A DNA stretch of 64,000 nucleotides from Viscum album (taxonomy: Eukaryota > Streptophyta > Magnoliopsida > Santalales > Viscaceae). Position 1 is the stretch's first letter; every line of letters starts with the position of its first letter. The translations under genes and the position numbers were made by a program. Under the pieces are notes generated by a model. It was given only the letters and a program-made list of their open reading frames with translations, searched no databases and had not been told where the DNA came from. Location: positions 627,934,915-627,998,914 of the forward strand of contig OY728123.1 in the NCBI GenBank assembly GCA_963277665.1. Reading direction: 5' to 3'. This document shows positions 12,096-25,011 of the stretch, piece by piece.

Positions 12096-14441
12096 TCATA
12101 TCCTTCCCCTAACCTTGTATATTACAAATAGTTTCACATTCATATTATTCACAATGGAGACACTACCTTTTCATACATATACAATACATCATTTTTAGAA
12201 TAATTAATACATTACCTAAATAGAATCCTAATGAACTTATTAGTTCATTGACATAGGAAACATAGAAACATTACAACAGGTAAATAAGTGAGATTGATTA
12301 TCTCACACAAGTTTCTCCAAGAGTAGCACCCTTATTATAAACATCATACATAATACACCTCCTTATAGCCTGGGGAAAAGAATCATAAGAAAGGGTGATC
12401 TGAAATGATTAGTGAGTGTAAAAAAGTTAGATATTTTAGCATAATCCTGAGTACAAAGGTATGATAACAAGATAATAACATTATAATATCATAACCTAAA
12501 TATCAAATATCATAATCAAGATTCATGGAATAAATTTTGGTAGATCATAAGATCATAATCAAAAGAGAATCAATATCATAATCAATGAAAGATAACATAC
12601 AAATAGGACATGGAATTATGGCAGACACGTAATAATATAAAATGATTTTTTTAGTAGTCAAGGATTAATTAAAAGGAAATATTATTATAATGGGTTCACT
12701 CCTAAAACCATCTTGGTAGAAATGGTTAACTCCCATGACCATATTAGGACTCAATGTTTACTCCCAAGACCCTCATAGTGAAAAATTTTCTTTATTGATC
12801 TAAGATAAATTTTTGTTCCATACAACTCTATCTCAATGGATATAAATTCATAACCAATGAATTTTAGTGGGATTTATGTCCCATCCATCTTATAATATAA
12901 TCATAAATACATGTTCTAAAAGTTCATAAAATTCATATCATAACCCATGAAATGTAATGGGTATCAGAATAATGTCATCATATCATATGTTATGGAAAAG
13001 ATATAGGATTCATAATAATTCAACCAAAATAATTATCCAATAAAAGTAGTTGGTTTCATAAGAATATAAACACTAAAAGAGAAATCTTTTTCAAAAACAT
13101 ATACCCTACGAGAGTCTAATAGGTTTAAAGATCATCAAGCCATTAAATCAAAAACCATTTAGAGAGGGAATATTAATGGTACCCATGGATCATATCATAA
13201 AAGGAATTATTAACATCAAAATATTTCACCATATATGTAATATAATTTGGAAATTATTTTTAAAAACCTCTTCATTGAAAAATCCACTCATATTTGAATA
13301 ACTTTTTTCAAAAACATTAATAATTTTTTAAAACACTTTTCATTAGAAATAGATTTCAAAATATATAACGAAAAAATTAAAAACCATAAAATATATTTAG
13401 ACTTATTTTTTAGTTAAAATAATAATAAAATATCATTTGAAAAAAAATTGATAAAAATTTTTGGAAACTGATTTTTTGAGTAAAACAGATTTCCGAATGA
13501 AGAGAGATTTATGGGAATATTTCCATAAAAACAACTACCTATTAATAATAATTGAAAAATAGGATGAAAATGGTACCAATAAATGAAGTTACCATTAATT
13601 AATAGAGGAGAAGAAAATTCATGATAATTATTGAGAGATGTATCATAATATTTCATCAATGGAAGAATAATGATAAATAATCTTGATAAAAGATGAGAAT
13701 ATAACAATAAACACTTACCCATTTAGTAGAATTCTATAAATAAACACCATGATGGAATAAAATTACATAAAGTTAATAATAACATTAATATAATTATATG
13801 ATTTATATAACATGTTAAATGTATGTATATAAACCTCATAAAATAATATTGGTGCATAACAAAACATTTGTCTCAAAGAGGGAAAACTGAGGCAAAATTA
13901 CCTTACTGATATGGTAACATTTGGGTAATAAAATCCAATGAAATAGATATCATAAAATGGTAATTTAAATATTAATTAATTGAATGATAATAATAATATA
14001 ATACATTTATATGAATTATATAAACCACACAAAATTAATTAGTGGTAAATATGACATGTATCTTTAGATATAAAATGTGAGATTAAATTACCTCATATTT
14101 TTCCTCAACTATCATCATAATCACTCAAACCAAACTGAATTAAAAGTATAAGAAGATTATATATCTATATAAGAACCATATTTATATATATAATTCCATA
14201 TAGTATTTAGTTATTAATTTATATTTCCTTTTAATTAACAATTCCATGTTAATGTACTATTTTGAGAAGTAACTGCTTCATTTTTCGTACATGTTTTCAC
14301 ATGTAATTATTATCCCTTTTAATTATATAATTATTTATCATATTAAATAATTTAAAAAATTATATAAATATAAGTTATATTCATTATTTATTTATTTCTT
14401 ATAATATATAAAATATAGAAATACAAAATGAGATATATCAT

Positions 14442-14865
14442 TCATGGAATTTTTGGGTCGTACATATGCATGAATGATGTTTCCATTTTCATCACATATT
14501 TAAATAATTAAAATTAAATGATATATATATATATATATGTTCTATAATTATAGTATCATAATTATTTAATATATATATATATTAAAATTTCATAATACCC
14601 TCCTTATTACATTCTATGTAAAGCATTAACGGATCACAACGCTTTGAGGAGGTGGTAGTCCACAAGTCCACAAACAATGTTATTGTATTCCCAAAAAATG
14701 GAAGAAAGTTATGTGTTATATAATAATACTAGAAGCCTAATTATATCATTTATATAATATAGATCATATAAAAATAATATTTCCATCGTTATTCCCAAAC
14801 ATGAAATGTGGTAATGGAAGAACAAATAGAATTGGTTTGCAAGGCGGCAGTACTCCGAACACATG
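14442..14865 (-). promoter_or_regulatory. Triple ACTACC motif in LTR B
   Basis: Three minus-strand motifs at 14442-14470, 14646-14670 (GAGGAGGTGGTAGTCCACAA) and 14836-14865 (AAGGCGGCAGTACTCCGAAC). A (TA)n run at 14520-14538 lies between the first two, as in E and F. Confidence 0.6.
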
Positions 14866-15206
14866 CATAAGGATAATGTATCTCATTTGATAAAAGTTTG
14901 AGAGAGTTTAGGGCAAAACCATAACATAATAGGAGATTATAAAATTTAGGATAATTATGTTTTTATATAATCATGATATAAGATTAATTTAGGAGTTTTA
15001 GAATGAAATAAAACAGATGTTACTCTGTTAGGATATTGCCTCTTCATTTGGTAAATTCAATTTTTTTTCATCAATGGGATCCCTTGGATTGATTCATTCC
15101 CAAATTTAGGCCTCTTTTATGAAGGTATAAAATTTGGGAGTATATTTTGGAATTATTTTTCCTTTAAAAGTGTCTACATATGTTTTAAGAAGTGAGGGGT
15201 TGAGAT

Positions 15207-15217
15207 CCCTTTTATAT
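15207..15217 (-). promoter_or_regulatory. Core promoter TATA box of LTR B
   Basis: The minus strand reads AATATAAAAGGGATC, equivalent to the boxes in A, C and D. Confidence 0.6.
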
Positions 15218-15705
15218 TGGAGGAGTGGAATTCTTATAATATAAAAAGAAAATCAATACTGAGAGGTATCACATACATATTGTGTTTATAATAATGGTGA
15301 AAATTATATATAATAGATTTTATGGTCATGATATGTCCATAATATTTTTTTTCGGAAAGATTATATGTCATTTATCCTTTCATGATTAATATTTATCCAC
15401 TATGTAAATATTTTTTTACCTTGACTCATGTAATTAATTTTAATTAAGTTCAATAGAATATTTTTGGTTTAAACCTAAGTTTATGTTACATGAAATTATA
15501 AATTATTACGATTCCATTTATGGAATAATTTTTTTTATTTCAAATAATAAAATCTAGAAATAAATTTAAAATTAATCCCACAGACAGGATGAAAATACAA
15601 GTTTTTTTATAGTGAAAAAGATAAAATGATTATGATGTTTTTATATCCAATTTCAATGTGATACTGAATAGAATGACCTATATTGGATTAATTGATGTAT
15701 AATTG

Positions 15706-15997
15706 ATCTAGGGACGCACACCATGGTTTCAAGGTTTTATCACTGATGCCCTTTAGTTGACTCATTTGATAGGAACATCTTCGGCGCTTGGGATTTCCAG
15801 GATAGGGTCATAGTGGGTCTCCTGGATATTCATCAAATTATGATCAATTTATCCTCCTAGGGAGACCTCATCAAGGCCTAGGACAATGAACCTCACAGTT
15901 ACAATGCTTTCTTGTTTATCCTTATTTGGTGGTCCTTTAATCTACATATGAAGCGGGATCCTCACTCTATGGCGACATGGGTATACTTTTCCAGTCT
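15706..15997. other. Less AT-rich, coding-like block left of element E/F
   Basis: Sharp change from the AT-rich LTR B to a balanced base composition, which ends exactly at the target duplication of the E/F element. On the plus strand a frame is open from 15885 into the LTR and reads HSYNAFLFILIWWSFNLHMK and onward. I do not recognise the product. It may be the interrupted left half of the similar block that resumes at 26614. Confidence 0.5.
15993..15997 (+). repeat. 5-bp target site duplication, left copy
   Basis: AGTCT directly before the LTR start TGTAACACC. The right copy at 26614-26618 is ATTCT, one mismatch. The length fits Ty3 integration. Confidence 0.5.
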
Positions 15998-17786
15998 TGT
16001 AACACCCCATGATTTCATAGTATGATATATCGTTAAAGTAATTTAATATATTATATTGCATGCAACACTGACTTCGCTTTCATTATACACAAGATTGAAT
16101 TTCTGTGAAACAACACATTAGTATTATAATAATTTAAATTATTTATTTATTTGTCAACTAAATATTATAATATGAATAGTAAGAAATAAAATTTAATTGA
16201 TATTTATAATATTTTCACATAAATAAAAAATATTTATAATAAAATTTATATGTTTTGTTAAAATAGTTATATATTTAGGGAAATTCCTTTCATAAAAGAA
16301 CTTCTTTTTAGGTCATTTTAAGATCAATAATAAAAATAATTTTAGTCAATCCTAAAAATAGAATTTGTTAAGAAATAATTCATTTTTGAATTTGAAATAT
16401 CAAAATTAGATTAGGGTGAAATTTGGGTATTTTTAGGAAATCATTCAATTTTTTATGAATATTGAAATTTACTACACAGTACATAAAAAGCGAATTCTTC
16501 ATTTAAATAATAATTTTTACTTAAAATTTATCTTAAAGATATAATAGAAAATTAATACATATATTATAGTAATGTATGTAATTTGATTCATTTTATAATA
16601 CAATTAGATATAAAAATTCATGGAAGTTTTTTATAATCTTTTTACCCAACTTTTAGGCACATTTCCCCATCGTCTAGGTACTTTTTCTAATTTTCATAAA
16701 ATTTAATTTTACCACTTCGGTTAATTTAATTTCAAATATATAAAAGAATAAGTTTTCATAATTAAGTAAAATGTGGTTTAGTTGGATGAAAATATTTTTT
16801 TGGTGAATTGTAACTTTTGAATTTTATTTTCCGTAGTTAAAAGTAATTAGGCTAATTAAAGGTAAAGATAATTTTATAATAATATAAAATGACACCAAAA
16901 GATGTCCTAATTCTATTGGAAAATTTTATTTCGACCAAAATAAACATTTTTAGAAAAATAAGATCCTTTTTGATCCATTAGGGTTAGATTATGTCATTTA
17001 ATATATATTATTTAAAAAAGTGATAAAAGTGTTAAATTGAAAATTTATTAACTAAACCATTATTCATAGAGTTATAAAAAAGGTAAATTCAACTATAAAT
17101 ATTAATTAAAAATATAAAAATATTTCCCACATCATGGTATTATATTTATAAATTTTATACATTAAATAATTAAATTTATATATGACACAATGATGATGCA
17201 GTAATTTCCATATTAATCAAAGATTAAAATAATTAAAATTATAAATATTAAAATAAATGTAAATTGAAACTTTTGATTCCATCCATGAATTTTATTGGTG
17301 AATACTACGTGTTAGGGTCGAATCAATGTATTTGTTTCTATGTATTCATGTTGTTATGACTTTAAAGAAAATAAGTAACTAAATAGTGTCAAAATTGACA
17401 TAAATGTGTTTTTAAAAGAAATAATATTTTATTAAATGATATAATATTCCAAAAAATATAATATTCTTACAATGTACATAGAAAATATCAAATATGTCAT
17501 TAATTAACCACTTTAGGTTCTCTTGAAATTTTATTGTTTGTTTATAAAATATATAGTGTAAGAATATAAGAAGACATGTTAAGAGTTAAACAATTTAACT
17601 ATGGGTTAAATGTAAATGACAATGATAATATGGTGACCTATAGTTGTCTAAAACCTATTATTTGAAAGGATTTCGACCCATACCCTCTTTATCCTTGAAA
17701 TAAATACATTTTAATCCATTATAAAACGAATATTATTTTATAATAAAATTTGATTTCAAGCACTTCCTAATGTGCCTCTCAGTTCT

Positions 17787-17798
17787 CTTACAAAATGG
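17787..17798 (+). promoter_or_regulatory. Decayed TATA box of LTR E
   Basis: CTTACAAAATGG occupies the place of CTATAAAAGGGA in LTR C. It is followed by a conserved pyrimidine-rich leader ending ATTCATACCTCAA (ATTCACACCTCAA in F). Confidence 0.45.
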
Positions 17799-18137
17799 TA
17801 CTTCCCCTTCTCTCTAATTCATACCTCAAAAGCCATTAGGACCATCCAACCCCGAATAAAATATCCTCCCAAATACCATAAATTAATCCTAGTGGCCTTG
17901 ATTCCATCCAAAATCCAATCTATGGATCTATTTTGTTCAAATCAAAAGGAAGAACTCGAAGAAGAGGTAATTATTTTATCACATGTTTCAAAGTTCTATT
18001 TTTCTTCTACTTCCGCTTTCATTGATACATCCATACTAAAATAATAAATTCAGTTTCTTATATATACATAGATATTATTATAAATATTTTACAAACATCT
18101 TCTTAACTCTATCCATCTTATGAATGACAAAGTTACC

Positions 18138-18586
18138 ATACGTGCGTATATACGACTTACCATCTCCACATCATGGTGTAGTTTTTTATTCATTAGCTAA
18201 TTATTTGGATGGGTATAATAATAATTGTAATTGATGTGAATAATAAATATATCATGTTAATGATTATATATATTTATTATATCATCCAATTACATACTAT
18301 TTTACTATCAATAGGGTGATATCGTCATGTGTGTGTATATACGGACTACCATATCCACGACGCGATAAGATTCATTTCTATGTTCACCATTAAATGAGGA
18401 TTATAAAAGTATATATTATTAATAATTATGTAATATATTACATAATAATGCTACTAGAAATATATATATATATATATATATTTGTGTGTGTGTGTGTATT
18501 TACATATATATCATTCACTTATATATGTTCAATACGATATGGAAATGGAATGAACGATTATGATACGTAAGGTCTACCGTCTCCAT
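18138..18586 (+). promoter_or_regulatory. Triple ACTACC motif in LTR E
   Basis: Three related motifs: 18151-18169 (TACGACTTACCATCTCCAC), 18340-18360 (TACGGACTACCATATCCACG) and 18563-18586 (ACGTAAGGTCTACCGTCTCC). Spacing is about 190 and 225 bp. They stand out as GC-richer islands in AT-rich surroundings. Confidence 0.65.
18461..18498 (+). repeat. (TA)n(TG)n microsatellite
   Basis: About ten TA units followed by eight TG units. A (TA)n run occupies the same LTR position in F (24911-24932) and B (14520-14538), so it was present in the ancestral LTR. Confidence 0.8.
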
Positions 18587-20195
18587 AAATGGTGTTTTCT
18601 ATTTCTTATACCTATCTTTTATAAATGATTATATTCTGAATATATATGATACATAAATAATTATTTATATTCCAGAAGCAATTAAATCATGATATATGTG
18701 ATATGATCAATAATAACAAGTTAAAACAAGTAAGATAAAGAAAGCAATTATTATCAAAAATGTTATTTTAGCATGGAAATAATTATTAAATTTGTAATAT
18801 AAATCCATAAATTAATAATGTATGAAATAATAAATATTAATATTGTTCAATTATAATTTAATAACATACTATGGTTATTGTACATGTGGTTAAATGTACC
18901 CTATATTATAGGTAAAGTGCAAGGTAAGTGTTAATTCCTCAATCTCATTATTATTCAAGATAGTTTATGTGTACATATTTACTGGGACATATTTATCAAC
19001 AATGTCAATGTTTCATTAAAATGTTTTCAAAATGAATATTTTATTTTTTTAGGGGACCCTTTTTCATGATAATCATTTCAAATTTTTTAATGATTTATAT
19101 TTCTTGAGTCGTTTTAATTGATGTTCATGTTTTAAAAATGGTTTTAATGATTTATTAACATGAACATGATTATTTGAGAATGAAAATTATGGTAACAAGT
19201 TTCAACATGGTATGGGACACATTAATTCAAAAATATCTTTTAAATTACATCCAATATAAATGGTTTAATTTTAAATGATTTCACAAAAAAAGTTTATTTC
19301 TCTCAAAGAGTTTTACTGATTATTTTCAACTATGTTAACATCCTTTACATGATATTTTCCGTTATTGAGGTTGATTTATTATAATACAATATTCAATATT
19401 TTATTGAATGATCTATGACATTTGTGATAGTGGATGTGCAATTTTTATATCATATATGTTTTATTTTTAATGTGTTGACATTTTGTATGACATTTTTAAT
19501 ACAAATGTTTATATTATGTTTCAACATTTTTATGCGAGGAATTCATTGGACATAGTAAATGATAGGTGGGGCCCTATGTAGCCCATCGATGCATTAGTAG
19601 GTTTCATGAGACAAACTAGTATCTTGGCAGAAGTCCTTGAAGTTATTTAAATTTAGGGTCTTGGCACGAGGCCTTGAAATTATTGTTAACATGTCCAACA
19701 TTATGCATTCCATCACTATAGGATTAGTTATTAATGATACATGTGATTATTTGACTACTAGAATATCCATGTGAATAATTAAATAGAATTATTTGATTTA
19801 TATTTTCTATATTATAAATAAGTTTAGTTTTTAGGGGATTGTATTTTAATTTTATACATTTCCATAAAAGTTATTGATTATTTATGATAACTTATGCTAT
19901 ATTTGTTTATCCTTACTGAGCATATGATCTCACCCCTTTCTTATTTCTTATTTTCTTACGATTCCAATAAGTGTATTATTTTTTATATAATGTTTAATCT
20001 AGGATAATAATGGAATTATCAAATTATTAACTATATTGTATTTGTTTTTGAAATTTTACTGTGAAGTTCATGTATGTAATATATTTTCCAAGACCGCTAA
20101 AATGATCGGTCCTTCGGGACTTGATTCCTTTTAATCACGCCAATGTTTTAAAATAATGCACTGTCTATGGGCTCTTGGGGTCGGGGTGTTATAGT

Positions 20196-20207
20196 TTATA
20201 TCAGATA
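20196..20207 (+). promoter_or_regulatory. Primer-binding site of E/F element (decayed)
   Basis: TTATATCAGATA lies two bases after the LTR end and matches TGGTATCAGAGC (complement of the initiator tRNA-Met 3' end) at 8 of 12 positions. The minus-strand relative at 52437-52448 matches at 10 of 12 with the same two-base spacer. Confidence 0.6.
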
Positions 20208-21150
20208 AAGTTTATCAATAACTTTGGAGAATAGATTTAGAAAACTCTGATTAGGAAACTATTACATAAGGTTGACGTTGAGGATTAGTATATAAGAACA
20301 TCCATTTTTATTGGAAATTTATATATTATCTGGGTTTTCCCAGAAATAAATCCTTGTCTTGATACAACAATTGGACAGGGATGTGTCATAGATGAATATA
20401 GGGGTGAAAACACAAACAAGGACTTTTAGGTTTGACATGAGGTATCCTGGTACACGATAAGGGGCCGTACTGTGAACCTAGTTGGACACACATGGGGTAT
20501 ATTCTTAAGATAATTATGATTTTATTTAATAACAATTATGAAGCATTTAGGAGTAAATATGTCAGAAAAGAAGCCATTTTTATAATTAGGATACTATATA
20601 TGTGAAAATCTTCAATTAATGTTGATAATTTTTCTAGTTTTTGGATTATAAATTTTGATATGATCTAACCTATTATATGTTGTCATCCAGAAATGGCTAA
20701 CAGTAGAAGGAATGAGAACTCTATCAATAAATAGGATCCAAAGAGTAAGAAGGATCATATCATTCATGGTCTTAGGACAAAATTTATAATTGAAATAATC
20801 TTCCACGTATTCTCATCATATGAAGAAATAATATCATGTGTTAATAAGATAAGTAATTATTTCCTTGAGTCCTATGGAATCTATGGAAATAAAGAGAAGA
20901 AGAGGAAGGCGATAAAAATATGGACAAAGTGAAGAAGGGAAATAAGAATTTTCCCACATGTGATAACTATGGAAAGAATCACCTAGGTAAATGCTTTAAC
21001 AAAATGGGAGTTTGTTTTAAGTGTGGAAAAAATGACACCATGTAAGTTATTTTAAGGGTAATAAAATGGTTTTAATTATACAATGCTTCATCTGTAAGGA
21101 TTTGGTACACAATTTGAATCAATGTCCCAATCATCAGAGCATACCCTAAA
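20208..21150 (+). pseudogene. Gag remnant with three zinc knuckles
   Basis: Gag coats the element RNA and packages it. The upstream part (20208-20930) has no readable motif. A basic patch precedes the knuckles near 20890-20950. Knuckle one (20959-20994) reads CDNYGKNHLGKC, with Tyr where the second Cys is expected. Knuckle two reads CFKCGKND from about 21016, then needs a one-base shift to HHVSYFKGN, its last Cys replaced. Knuckle three (21084-21125) is intact: CFICKDLVHNLNQC, spacing C-x2-C-x4-H-x4-C. Three knuckles with C-G-K-N-H-x-G-x-C wording is typical of Del/Tekay chromoviruses. Frameshifted and stop-laden. Confidence 0.75.
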
Positions 21151-22458
21151 TGATGCTATTGGAAAATAATCATGTTATTATATTACCATAGATGAAGAGG
21201 AATAATTAGTGTTATTATAATTTTATTAATGAATAATCTCATTTGAGTGGTTTATCAATGATGTACTGGTTATATGAATTATGGAAATAACTAATAATAT
21301 TACTTCATTACTATTTCATTAAGTATTTGAGATTTTATAGTACCAGGTAAAGTAAAATAGATTCAAGTTAAACATTTCAAAAAATACATGTTTGAGGGGA
21401 ATATAATCCTTAATATGGTCTTGATACGGGGGTAGTGATTTTGGAATAAGACATGATTGAGTTGGATAAATTATATTAGATATTCATGACTACCTAAGAA
21501 CTCATTAATTTTTTTTATTCCATCATTGTTGGAGTTTCCAATATTTTTTTATTTAAAGATTATATGTGGTATTCTATAAGGAACAAGAGAGAATGACCAT
21601 ATTCAACAATGATTTATGGTAATTCTTGGTGTTACCATTTTTTTTAAGAAAATACATGATGAAGGTATTCACACGTTATTTTTTCGAAAATAGTTCTTCA
21701 TTATGTTTAAATCCTATATAAATTTTTAGACTATTATTTTGGACACTAGTATTACAGATATGTGTAATGGTTAGAATGGAGTATGTTGAGCATTTGATAT
21801 TTTGTATAAGTTTTAATTATAATTTAATGGATACTCTGACCTAACCTCTTGGATTTCAGTAAAACTATAGAGGATTAATGAAATACTGGTGGACCTTATG
21901 ATTTATAAAATGTGCTGTAGTCATAAAAATCATTTTTGAACATTCTTTTCATTTTGTAAAGGTTGAAGTAAAAATAGATCTAATCACAACAGAATTATGA
22001 TATTATGATTATGAAATATAATGAAATCAAGTATGTTTTATTGAGTTTTTATCTAGATAGTAAATTAATCCATACTCTTCAAAAAAAAGAGTATCTAAAA
22101 AATGTTTTATCCTAGTACCTTATGTTTTCTTCAATCAATGATACATTAAATCATCATATATTTATGGCTTTGAGGTCCTCAAATTTACATTTTTTGATCA
22201 CATGTTTGTGTTTGTTGACCTCAATCAGTCCCTATAAATATATACATTTCTTTCATCCAAATATTTTCTCTAATTTCCACCAATGTTCTCCTATTCAAAA
22301 TACTAATTTTGTGGTGAATTCTTCATTTCCCTTTCACTCTTATTAAGACTAAATTTTATTAACCATATTTTCGATGTGGGATTTCCAAAGCGGTATTTAC
22401 TATTTTCAACCTTTTATTTTTTAAGAACAATTTCAAATTGAATGGATGAAATTTATTG
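21151..22458 (+). other. Interior of E/F element after gag: trace of protease end, otherwise unreadable
   Basis: At 21418-21485 the plus strand reads roughly FDTGVVILE, stop, DMIELDKLY. This may be the decayed stretch that follows the protease in plant Ty3 elements (pattern F-D-V-I-L-G-M-D-W-L). No reverse transcriptase, RNase H or integrase motif follows, and only about 1 kb remains before the purine tract. That is too short for pol. Confidence 0.4.
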
Positions 22459-22471
22459 AAGGGGGGGAGAA
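22459..22471 (+). promoter_or_regulatory. Polypurine tract of E/F element
   Basis: AAGGGGGGGAGAA directly abuts the 3' LTR start TGTAACACTCC. It is the plus-strand primer of reverse transcription, in the form usual for plant chromoviruses. Confidence 0.9.
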
Positions 22472-24243
22472 TGTAACACTCCAATATTTAATATTAAGTT
22501 ATATCTATAATGTAATTTAATTTCTTATATTGCATGAAATCCCAACATTGCTTGCATTATACACAAGAGAGGGTTTCTGCGAAACAACACGTTAGTATTA
22601 TAATTATTTATATGATATATATATTTTCCAATTAAATAATATCATATGAATATTAAAAAAATATAAATTTAATTTATAATTTTTTCACATAGATAAAACA
22701 TATTGATAATTAAATGTATATGTTTTGATAAAATAGTTATATATTTAGAAAAACATTTTTCTTAAATGAACTACTTTTTATGTCATTTTCTGAACAGTAA
22801 TAAAATTAATTTTAGATAGTCATAAAAAATGAATTTGGTAAAACAGACGTAATTTTTGAATTCTGAATATCAAAATTATCCTGGGGTGAATTTTGGGTAT
22901 TTTTAAGAAAACATTCTACTTTTGATGAATAGTGAAAAATACAGCATAGTACATAAAAACTGTCTTTTTCATTTAAATAAATATTTTTATTTAAAATATA
23001 TCATATATAAAAAATAGATACATAAAAAATACATTATCATAATTTAATTCATTTGAGTAATTTTATAATATAATTATATATAAAAATTGAAGAATCAATT
23101 TTTGACATCTTTTCACCATCTTCTATGCACGTTTACCCTCCTTCTTTGTATGTTTGCAACATTGCATAAAATGTAATTTTACTAATTCTATGAATTGAAG
23201 TTCAAAAATATGATAGACACATATTTCATTAGAAATTAAAATGTTTTCAATAAGATGAATATATTTTTTGGTGAATAATAACATTTGAATTTTATTTACC
23301 ACTGTTAAAGGTAAATAGAGTAATTAAAGGTAAATTAATATTATAATAATATAAAATTACCCCAAAACATGTCCTAGATCTATTGGATATGTTTATTTCT
23401 ATAAAAAAATGAAGACATAACTAATATTCATTTTGATACATTTGTGTTAGATTAGTACATTTATTATATTTTATATTAAAAGTACTAAAAGTGATAAATT
23501 CAAATTTTTTTAACTTTACCATTTTTAATATACTGTTATTAATTATATAAATTAGACTATAAATATTAAATAGAAATTTAAATGTATTTCTAACATAATA
23601 TTACTTTATTTATAATTTTTATACATTAAATAATTGAATTTATTTAGGGCATAATGAGGACGCATTAATTACCTTATTAACGAAAGATTAAAATAATTGA
23701 TATTAAAATTTTTAAAATAAAGTAAATTTAAACTTCTGATACCATCCACTAATTTTTAAGCTTAATATTACATTTTAGGATTAATTCAATGTATCTTTTA
23801 ATAAGTAATTAATTATTAATAACTTTAACAAAAAGAAATTTCTAAATACTGTATAAATTGACATAAATGAGTTTATAAAAATATTATTTTATAAATTATA
23901 TAATATTCATAATTATCTAATAATCATCCATTGGACATATATAATATTATATATTTTGTTAAAGAACCATTTGAGGTTGTATAAGAATTTTATAGAATGT
24001 TTATTACAATATAGTGTAAGAATATAAGAAGTCATGGTAAAAGATAAACTTTTTATCAATTGGTTAAATCTAAATGTTAAGGTTAATATGGTGACATAAA
24101 CTTGTATAAAACCTATTAGGTGAAAGTATTTCTACCCATAAACACATTATCCTAGAAATAAATCCTTTTGGATCCATTACAAATTAAAAATTATTTTATA
24201 ATAAAATAACATTTCATACACTTCTAAAAGTGCCCCTCTCATC

Positions 24244-24256
24244 ACTTATACAAGGG
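24244..24256 (+). promoter_or_regulatory. Decayed TATA box of LTR F
   Basis: CTTATACAAGGGG stands at the position of the TATAAAAGG box in the minus-strand copies. The leader that follows ends ATTCACACCTCAA. Confidence 0.45.
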
Positions 24257-24604
24257 GACTTACCCTTCCCTCCAATTCACACCTCAAATTCCTTTTGGCT
24301 CAAAAAAACCCTCACTAAATATCCTCCAAAATACCCTCACATAATCATAGATGCCTTACATAGATGAGAATGACAACCTTTGGATCCCTTTTGTTCAAAT
24401 CAAAAGGAAGGTCGTGAAGAAGAGTTAATTATATTATCACCTCTTTAAAAGTTCTTTTCTTCTTATACATCCTATTTCATGGTTATTTACTTAAAATAAT
24501 AATAAATATAGTTCCTTATAAATATTAATATTTTATTATAATTATGGTACACCCATATTAATTATTCTATCCGTCTTATTAATGAGAAATTCACCATACA
24601 TGTG

Positions 24605-25011
24605 TACGAGCGACTTACTGTCTCCATGTCGTCGTGTAGTTTGTTATTCAATACTTAATTTTTTGGATGGGTATAAAAAATTATAATTGATTTAAATAAA
24701 AAATATGACATTTTAATTATTATTTATATATAATATACCATCCAATTTCATACTAATTCACCATCAATATAATTATATTGTCACTAATGCGTATGTACGG
24801 CTTACCGTCTCTATGAAAGAATGAGATTCATTTCGACGTTCACCATTCCACAATGATTATAAAAATATATTTTATTAACATGAATGTAATATATGACATA
24901 ATAATTATACTATATATATATATATATATATATCTCATTCACTTACTTCTGTTCAATACGATATGAAAATGGAAACAACATTTTTTCATACGTTCAACAT
25001 ACTATCTCCAT
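24605..25011 (+). promoter_or_regulatory. Triple ACTACC motif in LTR F
   Basis: Copies at 24605-24628 (GCGACTTACTGTCTCCATG), 24792-24815 (GTACGGCTTACCGTCTCTAT) and 24988-25011 (ACGTTCAACATACTATCTCC), matching the three of E in order and spacing. Confidence 0.6.

Larger units (their letters stand above)
12096..15705 (-). repeat. Family T LTR copy B (minus strand), truncated at its start
   Basis: Aligns with LTR C along most of its length. Shared blocks: AATTAATACATTAC near 12206; the 'ACTCCC..GACC' repeats near 12700; TGTCTCAAAGA..GGAAAA near 13870; the triple motif 14442-14865; the TATA box at 15207; and the AT-rich block to about 15700, which parallels 55990 in C. Beyond 15705 the similarity stops, about 500 bp past the TATA box, whereas C continues about 1 kb. 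The LTR start is therefore missing. The low edge is estimated by alignment with A and C. No primer site is visible beside it. Confidence 0.7.
15998..20193 (+). repeat. 5' LTR (copy E), 4.2 kb
   Basis: Starts TGTAACACCCCATG and ends GGGGTGTTATA, an inverted-repeat type of terminus. Aligns from end to end with F. Contains a decayed TATA box (17787-17798), a GAAGAG/GTAA block (17961-17970) resembling a 5' splice site, the triple ACTACC motif (18138-18586), a TA/TG microsatellite (18461-18498), and two copies of a TCTTGGCA..CCTTGAA repeat near 19620-19685. A 90-codon open stretch at 17772-18041 lies in the presumed transcribed leader. A parallel stretch exists in LTR C, but it has no recognisable product. 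Confidence 0.88.

Noticed and set aside
14520..14538. TA-runs (also 18461, 24911, 52471) as origin- or matrix-attachment-like elements
   Set aside because: They are simple microsatellites inherited with the LTR; nothing else supports a special role.
17772..18044. 90-codon open frame in LTR E, with a similar one in LTR C (minus 55543-55271)
   Set aside because: It starts inside the decayed TATA region and lies in the LTR leader. The similarity between copies is that of the DNA. No product is recognisable.
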